Part shown: piece by piece, positions 51,339 through 59,113 of the stretch
How positions within the stretch are numbered: the stretch's first letter is position 1
Layout of the letters: each line of letters opens with the position of its first letter
From: Actinomyces oris
GTDB taxonomy: Bacteria > Actinomycetota > Actinomycetes > Actinomycetales > Actinomycetaceae
Direction of reading: 5' to 3'
NCBI RefSeq assembly: GCF_001553935.1
Contig: NZ_CP014232.1
Span: 1,364,001 to 1,428,000, forward strand
Length of the DNA: 64,000 nucleotides
Notes under the pieces: generated by a model
Seen by the model: the letters and a program-made list of their open reading frames with translations, nothing else
Told to the model about the DNA's origin: nothing
Databases searched by the model: none
Program-made: the position numbers and the translations under genes

Positions 51339-52271
51339 GTGCATGACATCAATCTGATCCAGATCATTCTGGTCACGCTCGTGGCGTTCGTCGCGGGTAT
51401 GGCCAGCGTCCTGGACGAGCGGCAGTTCCACCGCCCGCTCGTCGCCTGCACCCTGACCGGGATCGCCCTGGGCAACCCCACCATTGGCATCATGGTCGGC
51501 GGCTCCCTGGAGCTGCTCGCCCTGGGGTGGATGAACGTCGGTGCCGCCATGGCTCCCGACTCCGCCCTGGCGTCCACCGTCTCCACCATCATCGCGGTGG
51601 CCTCGGTCGGTGACGCCTCCTCCACCAAGAGCGCCATCGCGGCCGCCATCGGTGTGGCCGTCCCGCTGGCCGTCGCCGGCCAGGCCCTGACGATCTTCGT
51701 ACGAACGATCGCCATCTTCTTCGCCCACCAGGCGGACCGCTTCGCGGAGCAGGCCAACTACCGGGGCATCGCCATCATGCACTTCACGACCCTGGGCCTG
51801 CAGGGACTGCGCGTCGCCATCCCGACCGCAGTGGTTGCCGGACTGGCCTCAGGCGACACGGTCAAGCACGCCCTCGACGCCATTCCGAAGGTCATCACCG
51901 AGGGCCTGGGCATTGCCGGAGGCTTCATCGTCGTCGTCGGTTACGCCATGGTCATCAACATGATGAAGGCGCGCAAGCTCATGCCCTTCTTCTTCCTGGG
52001 CTTCATCTTCGCCACCTTCGCCACCACCGTGGGGGGCTCGGCCTCGGTCGGTGACCACAGCAAGGGCATCGACAAGTGGGTCATCAACCTCGCTCCCAAC
52101 GGCGCCACCCTCGTGGCGCTGGGCATCCTGGGGGCCTGCCTGGCCGTCATCTACGTCCAGCTCAACCCCGAGTTCCATGACTCCGTGCGCCTGCCCGCCG
52201 CCGCCTCCCCCGCAGCCAGCAGCGGCTCCAGCAGCGACCTGGATGACGACCTCGACGACGAGCTCGACTGA
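51339..52271 (+). CDS. PTS mannose/fructose-family EIIC component
   Basis: 310 residues from GTG 51339, with GAGAGA upstream. Six to eight hydrophobic stretches: IQIILVTLVAFVAGMASVLD, RPLVACTLTGIALGNPTIGI, MVGGSLELLALGWMNVGAAM and others up to GATLVALGILGACLAVIYVQ. An acidic tail follows. It is the sugar-translocating channel with EIID. A 108-base gap separates it from EIIB. Confidence 0.95.
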   Translation: MHDINLIQIILVTLVAFVAGMASVLDERQFHRPLVACTLTGIALGNPTIGIMVGGSLELLALGWMNVGAAMAPDSALASTVSTIIAVASVGDASSTKSAIAAAIGVAVPLAVAGQALTIFVRTIAIFFAHQADRFAEQANYRGIAIMHFTTLGLQGLRVAIPTAVVAGLASGDTVKHALDAIPKVITEGLGIAGGFIVVVGYAMVINMMKARKLMPFFFLGFIFATFATTVGGSASVGDHSKGIDKWVINLAPNGATLVALGILGACLAVIYVQLNPEFHDSVRLPAAASPAASSGSSSDLDDDLDDELD

Positions 52272-52292
52272 GCTGGAAGAAGGAAGACTGTT

Positions 52293-53147
52293 ATGACTAC
52301 TGAAACCGCTCCGGCCACCGCGGAGAAGATGCTCACCACTCGTGACCTGCGCCGGATGTACTGGCGCTCCACCTTCCTGCTCGGCTCCTTCAACTTCGAG
52401 CGCATGCAGGCCATGGGCTTCTGCTACACACTCATGCCCGCCATCCGGAAGTTCTACCGCGACGACAAGAGCGCCCAGGCCGCCGCCCTCAAGCGGCACC
52501 TGGAGTTCTACAACACCCACCCCTGGGTCTCCTCGGTCGTCTTCGGTGTTACTGCCGCCATGGAGGAGCAGAAGGCCAAGGGTGAGGAGATCTCCGAGGA
52601 GACCATCACCTCGGTCAAGGTCGGCCTCATGGGGCCGCTGGCCGGCGTCGGCGACCCCATCTTCTGGGGGACCGCTCGCCCCGTCCTGGCGGCGCTGGGC
52701 GCCTCCCTGGCCCTCAACGGCTCGATCGTGGGCCCGCTGCTGTTCTTCGTCGGCATCAACCTCCTGCGTGTGCTCACCCGCTGGTACGGCCTGAAGTTCG
52801 GCTACGAGCGCGGGACCGAGATGGTCACCGAGGTCGGTGGTGGCCAGCTCAGGAAGATCACCCAGATGGCCGCCATCATGGGTCTGTTCGTCATGGGCGC
52901 CCTGGTCTCCAAGTGGACCTCCATCAAGTTCCCGACCGTGGTCTCCTCAGTGAAGAACGACGACGGGATCATGGTCGACACCACTGTCCAGAGCATCCTC
53001 GACCAGCTGCTGCCCGGCCTGGCGGCGTTGGGCCTGACCTTCCTGTGCATGTGGCTGCTCAATAAGAAGGTCAACGCCCTGTGGATCATCCTGGGCATGT
53101 TCGCCGTCGGCATCCTGGGCCGCTGGACCGGCTTCCTGGGAGTCTGA
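52293..53147 (+). CDS. PTS mannose/fructose-family EIID component
   Basis: 284 residues from ATG 52293. RDLRRMYWRSTFLLGSFNFE and RMQAMGFCYTLMPAIRKFY are the family signature. GLMGPLAGVGDPIFWGTARP is the conserved membrane-entry motif, and the C-terminal half has three membrane helices ending with LWIILGMFAVGILGRWTGFL. Together with EIIC it forms the pore. It is the last gene of the PTS operon, followed by a strong hairpin. Confidence 0.95.
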   Translation: MTTETAPATAEKMLTTRDLRRMYWRSTFLLGSFNFERMQAMGFCYTLMPAIRKFYRDDKSAQAAALKRHLEFYNTHPWVSSVVFGVTAAMEEQKAKGEEISEETITSVKVGLMGPLAGVGDPIFWGTARPVLAALGASLALNGSIVGPLLFFVGINLLRVLTRWYGLKFGYERGTEMVTEVGGGQLRKITQMAAIMGLFVMGALVSKWTSIKFPTVVSSVKNDDGIMVDTTVQSILDQLLPGLAALGLTFLCMWLLNKKVNALWIILGMFAVGILGRWTGFLGV

Positions 53148-53171
53148 CGACGGTATCCGCATCCCGTCCCT

Positions 53172-53218
53172 GAGCGGGGAGGGCGCTGGAGGACTCGCCT
53201 CCGGTTCCCTCCCCGCTC
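53172..53218 (+). terminator. Terminator after the PTS operon
   Basis: GAGCGGGGAGGG (53172-53183) pairs perfectly with 53207-53218; the loop holds a nested GGAGG/CCTCC stem. It separates the PTS genes from the HAD genes. Confidence 0.8.
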
Positions 53219-53333
53219 CACACGCTCGGTAGAATGCTGAAGGCTTCTTCCGGGCCTCGCCGGCGTCTGTTCGTCCCATCCGCTCCGTTTCGACGTCGTC
53301 CCCGTTCTCCGCCCCCTCAAGCAAGGAACCCGC

Positions 53334-54116
53334 GTGACCCGACTCCTCGTCACCGACCTGGACGCCACCATCGTCTTCGACCGCTCCGTCTCCCCGGCCG
53401 ACCGCGAGGCCATGGCCCGCTGGCGGGCCGCCGGCAACCTCCTGGCCGTGGACACCGGCAAGTCCTCCTTCGCCACCCGCGACGTCCTGGCGCCTCTGGG
53501 CGTCGACTTCGACTACGGCGTCGTCTTCACCGGGGCGGTCCTCATCGACGGCAGCTACCAGGTCCTCTCGGCCTGCTACCTGCCCGACGGCGTCGCCCGC
53601 GACGTGGCGACCCGCACCGTCGACTTGCCAGGGGTGACCACCTACGCCACCTCCATCGAGACCGACTACATCCTGGCCGACAACAACGAGGAGATTTCCT
53701 CCATCCTCGCGGTCTTCGAGCATCTGAGCCTGGAGGAAATGGACGCCCACCGCTTCATCGGCGTGCCCCTGCGCGTCACCGACGACGCCCTGCGCGAGAG
53801 CCTCCAGGATGACCTCACCCGGTGCTGGGAGGGCGTCCTGGACTGCCACCGCAACCAGGAGTTCCTTGACCTCGTGCCCGCCGGTGCCACCAAGGGCGCG
53901 GGACTGCGCGCCCTCCTGGACGGGCCCCTGGCGGGACAGGACATCGAGGTCTGGACCATCGGCGACTCCTGGAACGACCTGGACATGCACGCCGTCGCCG
54001 ACCACTCCGTCGCCCTGCCCTGGTCCCCGCCGGAGGTGACGGCTGCGTGCGAGACGACCACGGGCTCCATGGCCGAGCTCATCACCACGATCCTGGAAGG
54101 AGACCGGCATGAGTGA
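53334..54116 (+). CDS. HAD-superfamily phosphatase, Cof type (paralogue 1)
   Basis: 260 residues from GTG 53334. Motif I is VTDLDATIVF (DxDxT with A for the usual G), then AMARWRAAGNLLAVDTGKSS. Motif III is the lysine in AGATKGAGLRALL, and motif IV is IGDSWNDLDMHAVADHSVAL. The C2-type cap sits between motifs II and III. It is close to the genes at 54801 and 55878; the three share the run AxxRWRAAGNLL. It lies just after the PTS terminator, and Cof-type enzymes often hydrolyse sugar phosphates, which may be relevant. It overlaps the next gene by 8 bases. Confidence 0.88.
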   Translation: MTRLLVTDLDATIVFDRSVSPADREAMARWRAAGNLLAVDTGKSSFATRDVLAPLGVDFDYGVVFTGAVLIDGSYQVLSACYLPDGVARDVATRTVDLPGVTTYATSIETDYILADNNEEISSILAVFEHLSLEEMDAHRFIGVPLRVTDDALRESLQDDLTRCWEGVLDCHRNQEFLDLVPAGATKGAGLRALLDGPLAGQDIEVWTIGDSWNDLDMHAVADHSVALPWSPPEVTAACETTTGSMAELITTILEGDRHE

Positions 54117-54708
54117 GAACAGTAAGACCGACGTCGGAAGAACCCTGGGAGTCCGGGTGCGCGACTGGTTCAACGGCGGGGATCCCGACGGGCGCGCCAA
54201 GCTGCGCGCCTGGGCCACCGGGGACGACGGCCGCTGGCGCGGCTACACCCACTCCATGGGCAAGTACGTCACCTGGCTCATGGTCATCGCCTGCGTCCTC
54301 TACCCCTTCACTCGGGGCATCGGCTCGATCGTGGCTCTGCTCGTGGCCATCTTCCTCATGGGTGGGCGTGCCATGATCGAGCGGCAGGTGCGCCGTGACG
54401 TCTCCGACCTGGAGGAGGCCAAGCGCCAGTGGGGGCTCACCCGCAACCCCGAGTACCTGCGGTTCATGACCCTGCGCGCCGAGGGGCTGCTCGAGGACAA
54501 CAAGATCCTCACCCCCGACTCGCGCAGCCTCCTGCAGGGCTACGCCCAGTGGGCCCACGAGCGCCTGGAGCGCGAGGACAAGAAGCAGTCCAAGAAGGCT
54601 CGTAAGGCGGAGAAGAAGGCCCGGCGGGAGAGTACGGTCCAAGACGCTGACGAGTCCGCTGACGCTGCGGCGAAGAATGAGGAGAATAAGGCTGCTGACG
54701 GCTCCTAG
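54109..54708 (+). CDS. Membrane protein of unknown function
   Basis: 199 residues from ATG 54109, inside the end of the preceding HAD gene. An acidic/basic first 50 residues lead to two hydrophobic segments (YVTWLMVIACVLYPFT and GSIVALLVAIFLMGGRAM). The last 110 residues are charged and helical, with LTRNPEYLRFMTLRAEGLLE and an Arg/Lys-rich coil (KKQSKKARKAEKKARRE). Both ends are probably cytoplasmic. No family recognised. The overlap suggests co-translation with the phosphatase. Confidence 0.75.
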   Translation: MSENSKTDVGRTLGVRVRDWFNGGDPDGRAKLRAWATGDDGRWRGYTHSMGKYVTWLMVIACVLYPFTRGIGSIVALLVAIFLMGGRAMIERQVRRDVSDLEEAKRQWGLTRNPEYLRFMTLRAEGLLEDNKILTPDSRSLLQGYAQWAHERLEREDKKQSKKARKAEKKARRESTVQDADESADAAAKNEENKAADGS

Positions 54709-54728
54709 CGATTCCGGGCGACTCCTGG

Positions 54729-54755
54729 GCGGCTCGTAGGCAGCCCGCGAGCCGC
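54729..54755 (+). terminator. Weak hairpin after the membrane protein gene
   Basis: GCGGCTCG (54729-54736) pairs with CGAGCCGC (54748-54755). Short, without a T-tract. Confidence 0.3.
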
Positions 54756-54800
54756 TCTGAGCAGCTGGAGACCGGCAGAACCTGAACGGAAAGGACTCCC

Positions 54801-55727
54801 ATGCCACGCAGGCTCATCTCCACCGACCTGGACGGCACCATCGTCTTCAATGGGACAATCTCGCTGCGTGACCGCGAGGCCATGGCCCGGTGGCGGGCGG
54901 CCGGCAACCTCCTGGTCATCAACACCGGCAGGTCGGTCTCGGCGCTGGAGCACGTCGTGGTGCCAATGGGCCTAGAGTTCGACAACGCCATCCTCTACAC
55001 GGGCGCCGCCATCGTGGACGCGGACATCCGGGTGCAGTGCTCCACGGCGCTGCCGGCCGGCGTCGTCGAGGACATTCTTGACTTCGTCGAAGGGGCGCCG
55101 GGCGTCACCGTCTTCACCACCGGGCTGGACGAGGACCTGCTCGTCTACGACACGATCGGCTCCGGCTCCGAGCTGCTGACCCTGTTCCGGCCGGCCACCC
55201 GGCGAGAGCTGGACGGGCGCGAGGTCATCGGGGTGCCGATGCGCTTCACCGACCCGGAGATGGCCGCGCGCACCGAGACCTACCTGCACCGGCGCTGGGA
55301 GGGGCAGGCGGTGGGCTTCCGCAACCAGGACTTCATCGACGTCGTGCCCGCCTCGGCCTCCAAGGGGGCGGGCCTCAGGCGGCTGGTGGCGGGCCTGTCT
55401 GAGCCGCCCGCCGGGGAGGCGGCCGGGGCTGCCGGAGAGGGTGCGTCCAGGGCGGGCGCGGCCAGCGGGGCCGGGGAGGCTTCGACCGGTGAGGCGAGCG
55501 AGGCGCCGGTCGGCGGCTCGGCGGGGCTCGGCGTCGGCCCGGGGACGGCGGAGCCGGTGGAGACCTGGTCCATCGGGGACTCCTGGAACGACATCTCCAT
55601 GCACCAGGCTGCCGACCACTCCTACGCCCTGCCCTGGTCGCCGCCGGAGGTGGTGGCCCAGTGCGACGGCACGGTCTCCAGCCTCGCCGACCTCATCGAC
55701 TCCCTCATGGGGCGACCGACCCTCTAG
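54801..55727 (+). CDS. HAD-superfamily phosphatase, Cof type (paralogue 2, with insertion)
   Basis: 308 residues from ATG 54801. Motif I is STDLDGTIVF, then AMARWRAAGNLLVINTGRSV; motif III is the lysine in SASKGAGLRRLV; motif IV is SIGDSWNDISMHQAADHSYA. Between motifs III and IV is a 55-residue low-complexity insert rich in Gly, Ala and Glu (about residues 200-250) that the other two paralogues lack; it would sit on the surface near the active site. Substrate unknown. A 64-base hairpin repeat follows the stop. Confidence 0.87.
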   Translation: MPRRLISTDLDGTIVFNGTISLRDREAMARWRAAGNLLVINTGRSVSALEHVVVPMGLEFDNAILYTGAAIVDADIRVQCSTALPAGVVEDILDFVEGAPGVTVFTTGLDEDLLVYDTIGSGSELLTLFRPATRRELDGREVIGVPMRFTDPEMAARTETYLHRRWEGQAVGFRNQDFIDVVPASASKGAGLRRLVAGLSEPPAGEAAGAAGEGASRAGAASGAGEASTGEASEAPVGGSAGLGVGPGTAEPVETWSIGDSWNDISMHQAADHSYALPWSPPEVVAQCDGTVSSLADLIDSLMGRPTL

Positions 55728-55735
55728 TCCCCACA

Positions 55736-55799
55736 CACTTCGACCGAATTCTCAAAAAAGACGCGGCTCCGGGTCGTTTCTGAAGATTCGGTCGAAGTG
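55736..55799 (+). repeat. 64-base hairpin repeat, copy 1
   Basis: Ends form a perfect 14-bp inverted repeat (CACTTCGACCGAAT at 55736-55749 with 55786-55799). The centre contains AAAAAAGACGCGGCTCCGGG. Copy 2 at 56691-56754 matches at 59 of 64 positions. It lies between HAD paralogues 2 and 3. Confidence 0.85.
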
Positions 55800-55877
55800 T
55801 TGCGGTGGTGCGGCGTTGGTGCGCTGATGCGCCGAGGCGCGGGGCGGGAGCGGGCGGCGCGGGCTATGCTCGCCGGC

Positions 55878-56738
55878 ATGCGTCTGCTCGCCACGGATCT
55901 CGACGGCACCCTCGTCTTCCACCACGTCGTCGGGCAGGCCGACGCCGAGGCCCTCGTGCGCTGGCGGGCGGCCGGCAACCTCCTGGTGCTGGCCACGGGG
56001 CGCTCGGTGCGGCTGGTGCAGCACGCCGTCGAGGTGGCCCGGGCCTCGACGTCCATCGGCCTGGACTACGACTACGCCGTGTGTGCCACGGGCACGACCG
56101 TCATCGACGCCGCCGGTCAGGTGCACTGCACCCGGATGCTTGAGGCCGACCAGGTGCGGGCGGTCGTGCGGGCGATCGGCGACGTCGTCCAGGCCCCTGT
56201 CTCCGTGTTCGCCTCGACCCTTGAGCGCGACTACGTGCTGGACGACCCGATCGGCCTGTCCACTGACCAGCGCACGCCGCCGGACCGCTTCACCGCGGCG
56301 CCTCTGTCGCAGGTCGCGGGCCTGGGGGTGACCTCGATGCCGCTGCACATCCCCGACTTTCGGGCTGCTGCGGCGCTGGCCCGAGGCCTGGAGGAGACGG
56401 TGGACGGCATCAGCTGCACCCGCTCGACCGGTTTCGTGGACGTCACGGCTGCAGGCGAGTCCAAGGGGACGGGCCTGGGCCGGCTCGCTGAGCTCCTGGC
56501 CGAGCAGGGCGTGGAGGTCAGTGAGATGGCCGCCGTGGGCGACTCCTGGAATGACATCTCGATGTTCGAGCGGGCCGACGTCCCCTGTGCGATCGGTGGC
56601 GCCCCGGACGAGGTCGTCGAGGCCGCTGGCGGGCGCACCACCCCGAGCGTGGCCGCCTTCATCGACGCCCTGCTGGCTCAGCGCCCCCCACACTTCGACA
56701 GAAACTTCAAAAAAGACGCGGCTCCGGGTCGATTCTGA
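55878..56738 (+). CDS. HAD-superfamily phosphatase, Cof type (paralogue 3)
   Basis: 286 residues if it starts at ATG 55878; an in-frame ATG at 55866 would add four, and no strong site favours either. Motif I is ATDLDGTLVF, then ALVRWRAAGNLLVLATGRSV; motif III is the lysine in GESKGTGLGRLAELLAE; motif IV is AVGDSWNDISMFERADVPCA. The last 16 residues (PHFDRNFKKDAAPGRF) are encoded by copy 2 of the hairpin repeat, so the original C-terminus was probably shorter. The flanking repeats may mark insertion of the gene or of the repeat. Confidence 0.83.
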   Translation: MRLLATDLDGTLVFHHVVGQADAEALVRWRAAGNLLVLATGRSVRLVQHAVEVARASTSIGLDYDYAVCATGTTVIDAAGQVHCTRMLEADQVRAVVRAIGDVVQAPVSVFASTLERDYVLDDPIGLSTDQRTPPDRFTAAPLSQVAGLGVTSMPLHIPDFRAAAALARGLEETVDGISCTRSTGFVDVTAAGESKGTGLGRLAELLAEQGVEVSEMAAVGDSWNDISMFERADVPCAIGGAPDEVVEAAGGRTTPSVAAFIDALLAQRPPHFDRNFKKDAAPGRF

Positions 56739-56754
56739 AGATTCGGTCGAAGTG
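56691..56754 (+). repeat. 64-base hairpin repeat, copy 2
   Basis: 59 of 64 bases identical to copy 1 at 55736, with two arm mismatches (left arm CACTTCGACAGAAA against CACTTCGACCGAAT). It contributes the last coding triplets and the stop of HAD paralogue 3. The two copies lie 955 bases apart in the same orientation. Confidence 0.85.
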
Positions 56755-56788
56755 ATGGCGGTAGGAAGGGGCCCGCGGGGCGTGCCTC

Positions 56789-57235
56789 TCAGGCCTGGGC
56801 GTAGCGGTAGACGTTGGTCTCCCGCAGCTCGAAGCCGGCGCGGCGGTAGAGGCGGTTGGCGGCCTCGCGCGTGGGGCGGGAGGTGAGGTCCACGGTGCGC
56901 GCGCCCAGCTTCCCGGCGTGCTCGACGGCGGCCTCCACGAGGGCCTGCCCGGCACCCTGGCCGCGGGCCTCACCGTCGACGACGACGTCCTCCACCCAGG
57001 CGCGCAGGCCCGTGGGGATCGTGAAGGTCGCCAGGGTGAGCATGCCCAGGATCGGTGCGCTCTGGCCGGCCTCGGCCTCGGGGCGGAAGACGAAGAGGAA
57101 GACCCCCTCCTGAGCGATGAGGGCCTCGCACTGCTCGGCGGTCAGTGCCGGGGCGCTGCGGGAGAGCTGCGGGATGAGGCGCTCCATGGCCTCGACGATC
57201 TCCGGGCTGGAGGTGGTGACGAGCTCGACGGTCAT
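56789..57235 (-). CDS. GNAT family N-acetyltransferase
   Basis: 148 residues. The acetyl-CoA-binding motif A is DVVVDGEARGQGAGQALVEA (R/QxxGxG/A as RGQGAG), preceded by TFTIPTGLRAWVEDVVV. The C-terminal RPTREAANRLYRRAGFELRE is the usual motif B. The substrate is not determined. It is convergent with the HAD genes, and the 64-base repeat lies between them. Confidence 0.9.
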   Translation of the reverse strand: MTVELVTTSSPEIVEAMERLIPQLSRSAPALTAEQCEALIAQEGVFLFVFRPEAEAGQSAPILGMLTLATFTIPTGLRAWVEDVVVDGEARGQGAGQALVEAAVEHAGKLGARTVDLTSRPTREAANRLYRRAGFELRETNVYRYAQA

Positions 57236-57461
57236 GAGGAGTTCTCCTGCTGGTTGAAAAGAGGTGGCGGGCCGAGACGGGCTGGTCCCGCACCGGCTTC
57301 CTGTCAGCCCTGGAGCCTACCGCCTGGAAGCGCTCCGGGCGGCGAGACGTCCCACCGACCGGAAGAATCTGGCGGTGTGCCTCGACCGGTGAGGTGGAGC
57401 GTCCGGATTGTGAGGGCGCCTGGGCTGGTGGGATGCCCAGGTCGACTGCTGGCGGGCCCGG

Positions 57462-58823
57462 TCAGGCCGAGCCGCCGATCGTCTTGACCGTGGGATCCAT
57501 GACGACGGCCTCCAGCAGGGCGGTTCCGCTGGTCAGGTCCCGCAGCCGCAGCACGTAGGGGTGGTCCACCGTGAATGTGATCGGCTTGGTCTGCGGCCCC
57601 GGTGCCGCCATGGCTTCCCCCGCGGCCTCACTCAGAGCGGCCGCGACCGTGCCCTCCTCATCCAGGATGAGACGCACCTGCTGGACCACCTGGGTCAGTT
57701 CGAGCTTGGGCGCTATCCGGTCCAGGCCCACGGTCTTGAGCCCCTGATCCTTGAGGAAGTCGAGGAGATCCTTGGGCTCGGAGGTGAGGTCCAGCTTGGG
57801 CAGGGACAGCGCCACCTCTTTGGTTTGCGCCTTGTCCAGGGCCTTGGAGGCTTCCGCCCACGTCCCGGCATCCATGGCGCTCGGGAGGGTACCGGCGTCG
57901 GGAAGGACGACGTCGAGAGCGAGGTTGGAGTCCTTGCCGTCCTCGCCGCTGGCGTAGGCCAGGCGCACTGCTGCCCAGCCCTTCCCGGTGGCGTGGGGGA
58001 TGGAGTGCGTGCTGTGCATGAGGTCGGCCTTGACGGTCTTGCCCCCGGCGAGTGTGAAGTCCTCCTGGTGGGTGCTCTCGGCCGAGAAGGGGTTGTCCCA
58101 CTGGGCCGCGAAGAGCAGCGCGTTCTGCACCACCAGGCGGGTGTCCTCGGTGACCTTGATGCCGCTGTTCGGGATGAGCCCGGCCGTGTTGCGCGAGGCC
58201 CAGGCGTCAAGGTTCTCCTTCATGGAGCTCACGCCGACCTGCTCAATCTCGGCGGAGAACCAGCGCAGCACCGCATCGAGGTAGCTCTGCTTGACCTTGA
58301 AGTCCTTCTCGTCAGCGATGAGGACATGGTTGGCCAGGTGAACGAGCGGCTTGTCCGGAATCGTGTCCGGGTCGAAACCCTTGAGGTCGCCGTCGTAGCG
58401 GCTCAGGGAGTTCTGGATGGCCGACCAGGCCCGGTCGCGGTCCTCACCCGAGAGCCCCAGGAGCGCGTCATAGCCCTGGCTGGAGGCGTCCGTGGCGCCG
58501 TCGGCCAGGATCGCCAGGGTCAGGGCGAGGCTGAGCGGGGAGGCCATCGCCGTCGTCGATGAGTCCTCCTTGAGGTAGTGGGTCAGGAGCTTGCTCCCGA
58601 GCTGGTCACAGGCGGTGGCGGCCTTGGCAGCCTCGGAGGTGACGTCGGAGAGACTGACCTTCTCCCGGGTGACTTTGGAGGTCAGCTGCGTGCCCGACGC
58701 CAGGGAGCAGCCACCCAGCAGCGCCACTGCTGCGGGAACCAGGGCGCCCAGTGCCAGCACCTGGCGGCGGGCCAGGCCGCAGTGCTTGGAGGCGGACAGT
58801 CTCACGGAGTCAGGCGGGATCAT
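57462..58823 (-). CDS. Secreted lipoprotein serpin (serine protease inhibitor)
   Basis: 453 residues. A signal peptide with GLARRQVLALGALVPAAVAL ends in the lipobox LLGGC, so the protein is lipid-anchored outside. The serpin fold shows AMASPLSLALTLAILADGAT, VQNALLFAAQWDNPF, and FTVDHPYVLRLRDLTSGTAL with EAVVMDP. The reactive-centre hinge EEGTVAAAL is intact, with Met405 at the P1 position when aligned on the hinge. Such serpins trap serine proteases by cleavage of the loop. The upstream start ATG 58823 has a weak ribosome site; GTG 58805 is an alternative. It is divergent from the PAS gene. Confidence 0.92.
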   Translation of the reverse strand: MIPPDSVRLSASKHCGLARRQVLALGALVPAAVALLGGCSLASGTQLTSKVTREKVSLSDVTSEAAKAATACDQLGSKLLTHYLKEDSSTTAMASPLSLALTLAILADGATDASSQGYDALLGLSGEDRDRAWSAIQNSLSRYDGDLKGFDPDTIPDKPLVHLANHVLIADEKDFKVKQSYLDAVLRWFSAEIEQVGVSSMKENLDAWASRNTAGLIPNSGIKVTEDTRLVVQNALLFAAQWDNPFSAESTHQEDFTLAGGKTVKADLMHSTHSIPHATGKGWAAVRLAYASGEDGKDSNLALDVVLPDAGTLPSAMDAGTWAEASKALDKAQTKEVALSLPKLDLTSEPKDLLDFLKDQGLKTVGLDRIAPKLELTQVVQQVRLILDEEGTVAAALSEAAGEAMAAPGPQTKPITFTVDHPYVLRLRDLTSGTALLEAVVMDPTVKTIGGSA

Positions 58824-59113
58824 GACGCCAGATTAGGGAGCCCACCCTGCCCTGTCAGGGCCTTGGCGCGCTTCCGTCGTGGGGAGTCATCCCCGGCTGC
58901 CCGCCGGCGGGACCGCTGCGACCCCATCGCCCTCGACCACTCGATCGGCAGAAAACGGCCCCATCGCGCCGTGACCGCGGTGACGCGTTCTTCCTGCGGG
59001 ATCGGCTGCCTCGAAGGCCGGCCAAGAGTAGGCTTCCGACCAAGGTCCCACAACGCCCCGCAGGCCCCGCAGCTCCGACGCCGCGCGCCTGCGCCGCCCC
59101 AGGAAGGTCACTC

